From the NCBI GenBank assembly GCA_047629975.1, contig JBLHUT010000230.1, positions 1 to 5,653 on the forward strand: a stretch of 5,653 nt of DNA, in the 5' to 3' direction. The notes under the pieces were generated by a model. That model made no database searches. It worked only from the letters and a program-made list of their open reading frames with translations, and was not told where the DNA came from. A program made the translations under genes and the position numbers. This document shows positions 1 to 4,665 of this stretch, piece after piece (position 1 is the stretch's first letter; the number at the start of each line of letters is the position of its first letter). Origin of the DNA: JBLHUT01 sp047629975. Its GTDB lineage: Bacteria > Pseudomonadota > Alphaproteobacteria > Rhodobacterales > Rhodobacteraceae.

Positions 1-180
1 ACGGATCATCGATAACTGGATCGGGTTCTACAACTCAGAGCGCCCTCACACCGCCCTTGATAAGCGAACACCTGACACCGCACACTTCACCCAAGCGGAG
101 ACACGAAAAGTGGCATGAATGCAAACCGGATGCATCTTAGCCAAGCCGCAAACCTGTCCTAAAAAGCAGGACCACATCTC
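1..180 (+). mobile_element. Right-end portion of an IS3-family insertion sequence; outer boundary uncertain
   Basis: The transposase terminus at 118 is followed by about 60 noncoding bases. These include TGTCCTAAAAAGCAGGACC (155-173), a sequence with a 5-bp hairpin (156-160 pairing with 168-172) of the sort that could be the terminal inverted repeat of the element. IS3 elements normally end in CA and are flanked by a 3-5 bp target duplication. I could not find a convincing CA terminus or the duplication, because the left end is not in the window. The boundary of about 180 is therefore an estimate based on where the repeat-like sequence stops. Confidence 0.5.
2..118 (+). CDS. IS3-family transposase, C-terminal fragment (5' end outside window)
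   Basis: Reading frame 2 is open from the left edge to the TGA at 116-118 and gives 38 residues, too short to be noticed by length alone. It contains WIGFYNSERPHTALDKRTP, which matches the C-terminal signature of the rve/DDE integrase domain in IS3-family OrfB proteins (the YNxxRPHxxL block shortly after the catalytic Glu). The known role of the family is cut-and-copy transposition through a circular intermediate, with OrfA-OrfB made by programmed frameshifting. Everything upstream, including the DDE residues, lies outside the window, so intactness cannot be judged. The gene points toward selO and is convergent with it. Family assignment is firm; the subgroup is not determined. Confidence 0.9.
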   Translation, partial: RIIDNWIGFYNSERPHTALDKRTPDTAHFTQAETRKVA

Positions 181-210
181 TATGAACAGCTAGACACGTT
201 AGATGTGGTC
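170..210. repeat. Perfect 10-bp inverted repeat between the IS end and selO
   Basis: GACCACATCT at 170-179 is the exact reverse complement of AGATGTGGTC at 201-210, separated by 21 bases. The loop itself contains TCTA (179-182) and TAGA (191-194), which could extend the fold. Read on the minus strand, which is the selO direction, the second arm is followed by CTGCTTTTTAGG, a short T tract. It could therefore act as a rho-independent-like terminator of the selO operon, about 50 bases past the selO stop. It could equally be two facing IS-end fragments. The repeat is directly visible; its function is not. The remaining spacer (119-169 and 211-261) shows nothing else recognisable. Confidence 0.6.
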
Positions 211-261
211 GCATGACAAAAAGTAATCAGCCACCGGCAAACCGGGGGCGGTTCACAGATC

Positions 262-1698
262 TCATGTCCCGCAGAAGGTTTGGGTCACAGCTTCGGTGGC
301 GGCTGGCGCAAGCGCCAGATCTTCCATGCCTGGGCCGGGGGAAAACGGATGCGCCAAGGCAGCATGCAGTCTCTTTGCGGGGGCGGTGTCGCCGGTCACA
401 GCGGCTTGTATCGCGGCCTCGATCTGGTGATTGCGCGCAATGATAGCGGGGTTTGACCGGTTCAGGCGGGTGGCGACATCGCCGCTGTCGGGCTCTTGGG
501 TCAATCGCGCGGTCCAGGACGCTGACCAGTCGTCAAATCCTGCGGGCTCTTGGAACTGGTCACGTGCAGTACCGTCAGCCAAGCCGCGGAACGTGTTCGT
601 AAAATCCGCACCTTGCGCCGCCATCAGGCTCAATAGCTGATCAATCAACGCCTCATCCCCTGATTGCGATGTCGTAAGGCCGATTTTCTGACGCATGAGC
701 GACAGATAGGCCGTTTGATAGTGCTCTGGAAAGGTGTGGACCGCTTTTGTGGCCAATTCGATCGCCGCGTCTGTATCCTCGCCCATCAGGGGTAACAGGC
801 TGGTTGCGAACTGGGCAAGGTTCCACACCCCGATCTGGGGCTGTTGGTCATAGGCATAACGCCCGTTCCGGTCGATTGCGCTGAAGCTTTTCGAGGGCGA
901 AAATCCGTCCATGAATGCGCAAGGGCCATAGTCGATGGTTTCGCCGGCAATCTGGCAATTATCTGTGTTCATCACCCCGTGGATAAATCCAAGTGACATC
1001 CAGTGCGCGATCAGTTGCGCCTGTTTGGCGATCACGGCATGCAGCAGATCCAGCGGCGTTTTGGCATCGGGATAATGGCGCGCGATCACATGATCTGTAA
1101 GGGCTTTCAGGGCGTCAACATCGCGGCGGGCGGCAAAATATTGAAAGGTCCCGACACGGATGTGGCTTTGCGCGACGCGCGTCAGCACCGCGCCGGGGAG
1201 CAGGGCCTCGCGGTACACACGCTCGCCCGTAGTGACCGCCGCCAGCGCACGCGTGGTGGGCACGCCCAAGGCATGCATGGCCTCGGAGACGATATATTCC
1301 CGCAGCACCGGACCGAGCCATGCCCGCCCGTCGCCCATGCGCGAATACGGTGTCGGGCCTGCGCCCTTTAGCTGGATGTCCCGCCGGACGCCAAAGCGGT
1401 CGATGACCTCGCCCAGAAGTACGGCACGACCGTCCCCGAGCTGCGGAACCCAGTTGCCGAACTGGTGACCGGCATACACCTGTGCCAGCGGGGACGCTCC
1501 GTGGGGAACCGTATTTCCCGACAGCACAGCAAGACCTCCGGGGCTTTCAAGGTCTTCTGCGTTAAGGTTAAGTTCCTCTGCCAAATCATTGTTAAAAAAC
1601 AAAAAGTCAGGATTATCTACCGGTGTAGGATTTGTCGGTGTGAAGAACACATCCGGTAAGCGGGCATAGCTGTTGTCGAAGGGAATATCGAGCGACAT
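262..1698 (-). CDS. selO: SelO (YdiU/UPF0061) protein adenylyltransferase
   Basis: SelO is a pseudokinase-fold enzyme that transfers AMP from ATP to Ser/Thr/Tyr of protein substrates; characterised homologs modify redox proteins. This 478-residue copy is full length, equal to the E. coli protein. Visible hallmarks are YAGHQFGNWVPQLGDGRA (75-92), LKGAGPTPYSR (110-120), the ion pair K111/E134, the arginines R174 and R181 that accommodate the flipped nucleotide, MNTDN with D246/N247, metal-binding D256 in TIDYGP, and the C-terminal FCGT with C476, the position of selenocysteine in eukaryotic SelO. These were placed by spacing against recalled P. syringae and E. coli numbering. Its ATG shares one base with the stop of the GNAT gene (TAATG), which fixes the start and suggests coupled translation. 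It is the last gene of the apparent operon. Oddities are Cys248 right after the NTDN motif and Phe at the position of E. coli Cys272. Confidence 0.96.
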   Translation of the reverse strand: MSLDIPFDNSYARLPDVFFTPTNPTPVDNPDFLFFNNDLAEELNLNAEDLESPGGLAVLSGNTVPHGASPLAQVYAGHQFGNWVPQLGDGRAVLLGEVIDRFGVRRDIQLKGAGPTPYSRMGDGRAWLGPVLREYIVSEAMHALGVPTTRALAAVTTGERVYREALLPGAVLTRVAQSHIRVGTFQYFAARRDVDALKALTDHVIARHYPDAKTPLDLLHAVIAKQAQLIAHWMSLGFIHGVMNTDNCQIAGETIDYGPCAFMDGFSPSKSFSAIDRNGRYAYDQQPQIGVWNLAQFATSLLPLMGEDTDAAIELATKAVHTFPEHYQTAYLSLMRQKIGLTTSQSGDEALIDQLLSLMAAQGADFTNTFRGLADGTARDQFQEPAGFDDWSASWTARLTQEPDSGDVATRLNRSNPAIIARNHQIEAAIQAAVTGDTAPAKRLHAALAHPFSPGPGMEDLALAPAATEAVTQTFCGT

Positions 1699-2147
1699 TA
1701 TAAAATCCGTGTCATAAGCCGCGCGTGAGGGCGGGCGGTAAAGCCAAGCGGCTTGTACAACTTGTCACCAAGCCTCTCTTCGCGGTCTGTTTCAAGATGC
1801 ACGGCCACAAGACCGGCTTGTGTCATCGTGCGCAAAAGCGCGCTGAGTGCTTCGCGCCCCATGCCGCGACCCCGTACCGCGCGGCGGATGTAGAACTGGT
1901 CAAGCGTGCCATAAATGCCTCCTAATTCAAGGGAGTATCCGAACGAAATCACCAGATACCCGACCGGCGCACGACGCGGCCCGATCAGATAGACCGCACC
2001 GTGGGGCAAGCCGTCGAGTAGGGGCCTGAGGGCCGCGTACCGCGCATCGTCACTTTGCTCGATCCCGCTTTGATCATAAAAGCCGGCAACCAGCGGTAAA
2101 AGGCGATCCAGATCCTCGGGCTTGGCGAGGTGAAGCTTTGCCGACAT
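1698..2147 (-). CDS. GNAT-family N-acetyltransferase
   Basis: This 149-residue protein has the length and pattern of a single Gcn5-related acetyltransferase domain, which moves the acetyl group of acetyl-CoA onto an amine. The start LHLAKPEDLDRLLPLV (5-20) matches the first strand and helix of the fold. Strand 4 plus motif A is FYIRRAVRGRGMGREAL (85-101); R92-G97 forms the acetyl-CoA pyrophosphate loop (R/QxxGxG/A). LYKPLGFTA (130-138) is the usual C-terminal motif B end. The substrate cannot be read from the sequence. The gene begins 3 bases after the nucleoside hydrolase stop (TGA-GGT-ATG), with GAGG overlapping that stop too close to the ATG for ideal spacing, so re-initiation by terminating ribosomes is plausible. 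Its own stop overlaps the selO ATG. Confidence 0.9.
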   Translation of the reverse strand: MSAKLHLAKPEDLDRLLPLVAGFYDQSGIEQSDDARYAALRPLLDGLPHGAVYLIGPRRAPVGYLVISFGYSLELGGIYGTLDQFYIRRAVRGRGMGREALSALLRTMTQAGLVAVHLETDREERLGDKLYKPLGFTARPHARLMTRIL

Positions 2148-2150
2148 ACC

Positions 2151-3092
2151 TCAGAGCCGCGCAAGGCGGTCGGTCAGCAGATCAAAAAACCCGCCGGCGT
2201 CCACGTCGCCAAGAAACAGCGCATTTGCAGGGCGTCCGGTGACCCGCCACCAGTCCGCGACCGTCATGCCACGCGTCAGCGGGCTGTTCACTTCGATTTC
2301 GACATTGATCAGACGACCCGAAAAAAGATCGGGCCGAAGCAGATAGGCAATGACGCACGGGTCGTGCAAGGGGGCGCCTGTACTGCCATATTTCTCTTTG
2401 TCGTAGCGTTCAAAGAAGTTCGTCCAACTCGCCACGGCCTCTCCGACCTTGGTCCCCAGCGCTGCAAAAGTATCGACACGCGGTTGGGTGATCAGGGCCT
2501 TGTGGGTCACATCAAGCGGCAGAACCGTGATCGGGATGCCCGATTTGAACGTTATTTCAGCGGCTTCCGAGTCGACGTAGATGTTGAATTCGGCGGCGGG
2601 CGTGATGTTGCCAACCTCGAAATACGCGCCCCCCATCAAAACGATACCTGCGGCACGCGCCATGGTTTCGGGTGCGCGTTGCAGGGCTGTTGCGATGTTG
2701 GTTAACGGACCTATCGGGCACAGCGTGACGCTCCCTGCGGGTTCCGTAGACAGGATTCTGAGGATTGCATCGACGGCGTGTTCTTGCTGAACCGGCATTT
2801 GCGGGTCCGGCAGGGCGATCCCGTCCAGTCCGCTTTTGCCGTGCACATGTTCGGCGGTGACAAGCGGCTGCACCAGCGGACGATCACAACCGGCATAAAC
2901 CTTTACATCAGGTTTTCCGGCTAACTCACAGACAATGCGCGCATTTTTTACCGTAAGATTCAGCGGCACATTGCCTGCGACGCATGTGATTGCAAGCAGG
3001 TCAAGCGACTCAGGGCAGGCAAGGGCCAAAAGGATTGCCACGGCATCGTCCTGCCCGGGGTCTGTGTCGATGATAATCTTGCGTGGGCTCAT
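2151..3092 (-). CDS. Nucleoside hydrolase (inosine/uridine-preferring type)
   Basis: The family hydrolyses the N-glycosidic bond of ribonucleosides to ribose and free base in the cytoplasm, for purine or pyrimidine salvage. The 313 residues are the normal length. The N-terminal signature IIIDTDPGQDDA (6-17) supplies the Ca2+ ligands D11, D15 and D16. N41 in AGNV, the EFN ribose-binding block (E168, N170) and LHDP (H243 as likely catalytic acid, D244 as last calcium ligand) all sit at the spacing of the protozoan enzyme. AEHVHGKSGLDG (80-91) and MGGAY (153-157) are further family blocks. No signal peptide is seen. Which base is preferred (uridine, inosine or broad) cannot be decided. A GGAG at 3099-3102, six bases before the ATG, supports the start. 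It is second in the apparent operon, 58 bp after the hydrolase-OsmC gene. Confidence 0.95.
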   Translation of the reverse strand: MSPRKIIIDTDPGQDDAVAILLALACPESLDLLAITCVAGNVPLNLTVKNARIVCELAGKPDVKVYAGCDRPLVQPLVTAEHVHGKSGLDGIALPDPQMPVQQEHAVDAILRILSTEPAGSVTLCPIGPLTNIATALQRAPETMARAAGIVLMGGAYFEVGNITPAAEFNIYVDSEAAEITFKSGIPITVLPLDVTHKALITQPRVDTFAALGTKVGEAVASWTNFFERYDKEKYGSTGAPLHDPCVIAYLLRPDLFSGRLINVEIEVNSPLTRGMTVADWWRVTGRPANALFLGDVDAGGFFDLLTDRLARL

Positions 3093-3098
3093 GATGCT

Positions 3099-3102
3099 CT
3101 CC
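3099..3102 (-). promoter_or_regulatory. Ribosome binding site of the nucleoside hydrolase gene
   Basis: GGAG on the minus strand stands six bases before the ATG at 3092, a good Shine-Dalgarno match and spacing. It lies in the 58-bp gap after the hydrolase-OsmC stop. The same gap contains a small inverted repeat CTTCG-TG-CGAAG (3108-3119) without a T tract, so I see no terminator and expect read-through from the upstream gene. Confidence 0.6.
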
Positions 3103-3150
3103 GGATTCTTCGTGCGAAGGTGACCTTATGTGCCGCGATTGTCCAGTGGT

Positions 3151-4359
3151 TCAGGCCGCGCGGGTGATCACGCGTGCCCCTTTTTCAAGGCTGCGATGCA
3201 CAGGGCATTTGTCGGCGATCTCCAGCAGCTTGTGGCGCTGTGCATCGTCAAGGGCACCTGTCAGGCGGATGATCCGTGTGAAGCTGTCGATCTGGGCCGC
3301 CCCGAGTTCGGCATCTTGTGCGTGGACTTTGTCATGGGTGACATCGACCGACACATGTTCAAGCGGCCAGCCTTTGCGGCGGGCGTACATCCGGATGGTC
3401 ATCGAGGTACAAGCCCCCAGACCCGCCGACAAAAACCCGTACGGGCTCATTCCACGATTGGTACCGCCATAAGCAAGAGGCTCGTCGGCCAGAACATGGT
3501 GGGCGGGACCAGAGTTGATATCTTGCAAAAAGCCGGTGGGATCGGCCTCGGAGATACGGACAACACCTTCTGGCGCCCCGACAGGCGGCGCGGGGGGGCG
3601 CATGTCAAGGTAGCGGGCAGCCCATGTGGCGATAACCTGTGCTGCATATTCGGCATCCTCGGGCCGCGAGATCAGGTGATCGGCATCGTCAAGTGTGACA
3701 AAGCTTTTGGGATGTTTGGCGGCCGAAAAGATGTGGTTTGCATTCTCGATGCCAACCACCGCGTCGCGCGGGGCGTGCATCACTAGCAGCGCACGCTTCA
3801 ATCCGCTGATCGCGGGGCCGAGCTTTTCGGCGCTTACGTCCTTGACGAAGTCATGCCCGATGCGAAAAGGGCGCCCGCCAAGAGTGACGTCAGCCACGCC
3901 GTTGGCTTCGATTTCAGGCAGGGCATCGGCGAAATTGTGGGTTACGTGATCGGGCGAAAACGGAGCGCCAAGCGTCACCACAGCGCGCACGCTGTCGATT
4001 TGTCCGGCGGCGCGCAAAACGGCGGCCCCCCCCAGCGAATGGCCGACCAAAAGGCGCGGGGCCATATCGCGATCCGAAAGGTAGTTTGCCGCAGCCGTGA
4101 TATCACCGACATTCGAGGTGAAGGTCGTATTCTCGAATTCGCCTTCCGAATGTCCCAATCCGGTGAAGTCGAACCGCAAAACGGCCAGTCCCATCGCGGC
4201 AAGCCGGCCCGAAATGCGTCGTGCGGCGGGGATGTCCTTGGAGCAGGTGAAGCAATGGGCAAAGATAGCGGTGCCCAGAACCGGACCCTCTGGCAAATCC
4301 AGCCGTGCGGCAAGCGGTGTGCCGTGGCTTCCGGGAAAAGAAATACGCTCGATCTGCAT
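3151..4359 (-). CDS. Two-domain alpha/beta hydrolase-OsmC family protein
   Basis: The 402-residue protein joins two enzymes. Residues 1 to about 250 form an alpha/beta hydrolase: GHSLGG (106-111) with nucleophile S108, probable acid D199 (APRDAVV) and His H228 (DADHLI). Residues 251-266 form a proline-rich linker (MRPPAPPVGAPEG). Residues from about 267 to 402 form an OsmC/Ohr-type domain with GGTNRGMSP (298-306) and the two cysteines of the thiol peroxidase site, C317 (GACTS) and C385 (KCPVH). OsmC domains reduce organic hydroperoxides using thiols; the hydrolase substrate is unknown. This fused architecture is known in proteobacteria, so it is not a window-specific artefact. An AAGGGG at 4366-4371 precedes the ATG by six bases and supports the start. 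It is the first gene of the apparent four-gene operon. The coding strand carries a G8 tract beside the nucleophile motif and a C7 tract in the linker. Confidence 0.95.
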   Translation of the reverse strand: MQIERISFPGSHGTPLAARLDLPEGPVLGTAIFAHCFTCSKDIPAARRISGRLAAMGLAVLRFDFTGLGHSEGEFENTTFTSNVGDITAAANYLSDRDMAPRLLVGHSLGGAAVLRAAGQIDSVRAVVTLGAPFSPDHVTHNFADALPEIEANGVADVTLGGRPFRIGHDFVKDVSAEKLGPAISGLKRALLVMHAPRDAVVGIENANHIFSAAKHPKSFVTLDDADHLISRPEDAEYAAQVIATWAARYLDMRPPAPPVGAPEGVVRISEADPTGFLQDINSGPAHHVLADEPLAYGGTNRGMSPYGFLSAGLGACTSMTIRMYARRKGWPLEHVSVDVTHDKVHAQDAELGAAQIDSFTRIIRLTGALDDAQRHKLLEIADKCPVHRSLEKGARVITRAA

Positions 4360-4365
4360 GGTTGG

Positions 4366-4371
4366 CCCCTT
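4366..4371 (-). promoter_or_regulatory. Ribosome binding site of the hydrolase-OsmC gene
   Basis: AAGGGG on the minus strand lies six bases upstream of the ATG at 4359. It is a good Shine-Dalgarno match and decides this start. Further upstream a TTGGCA (minus strand, 4415-4410) resembles a -35 box, but the matching -10 about 19 bases on (TAACTG) is poor, so I do not claim a promoter. Confidence 0.55.
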
Positions 4372-4434
4372 TGTTCGATCTGTTGCAGTTACCGAAACGG
4401 GGCCGTGGCTGCCAAGCCTTTGATGCCAGTGTCA

Positions 4435-4452
4435 CGCGATGGTGAAATCGCG
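4435..4452. promoter_or_regulatory. Dyad CGCGAT-N6-ATCGCG in the divergent intergenic region
   Basis: CGCGAT (4435-4440) and ATCGCG (4447-4452) are perfect reverse complements around GGTGAA. The dyad sits 75 bases upstream of the hydrolase-OsmC start and 42 bases upstream of the proposed start of the + strand small membrane protein, a position suited to an operator for either or both. If the small gene instead starts at the in-frame ATG at 4423, the dyad would be coding. No known regulator consensus is recognised. The rest of 4360-4494 shows no clear promoter. Confidence 0.3.
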
Positions 4453-4494
4453 CTTGCCGGCTATTGCGGGGCGCGGCATCAAGAGACGCAACGC

Positions 4495-4665
4495 ATGCGG
4501 CACAAGCCGAGGACGAAGCCGGTGATATTGTTTTGGACGGTGGTTGTGTCGGGCTTTGTGGTGCTTGCGCTGGTTTATGCGTTGATCCCGCGCGGCGTGG
4601 GTGCGCAAACCGGGCTGCGCCGCGATCCGGTGTCGGATCACAAAGGGCTGGCGGTGCGGTTCTAA
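4495..4665 (+). CDS. Small single-span membrane protein, unknown function
   Basis: The 56-residue product has a basic N-terminus (MRHKPRTK), one strong hydrophobic segment at about residues 10-31 (VILFWTVVVSGFVVLALVYALI) and a 25-residue polar tail rich in Arg. By the positive-inside rule the N-terminus would be cytoplasmic. I recognise no family. Reasons to think it real are the clear membrane segment, and the fact that its TAA (4663-4665) overlaps the dddP stop on the other strand in the shared CTAA, so the reading ends exactly where the neighbour's coding ends. Reasons for doubt are a weak ribosome site (AAGAGA, about eight bases upstream) and an in-frame ATG at 4423 that would give 80 residues with a less natural N-terminus. 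The frame also stays open far upstream as antisense of the hydrolase gene, so openness alone is no evidence. Confidence 0.55.
   Translation: MRHKPRTKPVILFWTVVVSGFVVLALVYALIPRGVGAQTGLRRDPVSDHKGLAVRF
4624..4639. repeat. Short hairpin GATCCG-N4-CGGATC near the convergent gene ends
   Basis: GATCCG (4624-4629) and CGGATC (4634-4639) form a perfect 6-bp stem with a GTGT loop, 23 bases beyond the dddP stop on the minus strand and inside the last codons of the small + strand gene. No T tract follows on either strand, so a rho-independent terminator is not supported. It might still pause transcription or protect the 3' end of dddP mRNA. Confidence 0.3.

Noticed and set aside
213..443. 76-codon + strand frame starting just after the inverted repeat
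   Set aside because: Most of it is antisense to the conserved C-terminus of SelO and the peptide is Arg-rich without any domain pattern; a shadow frame.
2130..2705. 191-codon + strand frame
   Set aside because: Fully explained as antisense of the nucleoside hydrolase, whose family motifs run through the same bases; no domain in the antisense peptide.
3130..3786. 218-codon + strand frame
   Set aside because: Antisense of the hydrolase-OsmC gene, which has all its catalytic residues; high GC keeps such frames open.
4389..4415. Sigma-70-like promoter (TTGGCA with TAACTG) for the operon
   Set aside because: The -35 match is fair, but the -10 is poor and the 19-base spacing long; not enough to call.
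3853..4494. Long upstream part of the + strand frame that ends at 4665
   Set aside because: It overlaps the hydrolase gene antisense and has low-complexity charged composition. Only the last 56 codons look like a protein.
4624..4639. Rho-independent terminator for dddP or the small gene
   Set aside because: The stem is only 6 bp and no T tract follows on either strand; kept only as a hairpin.
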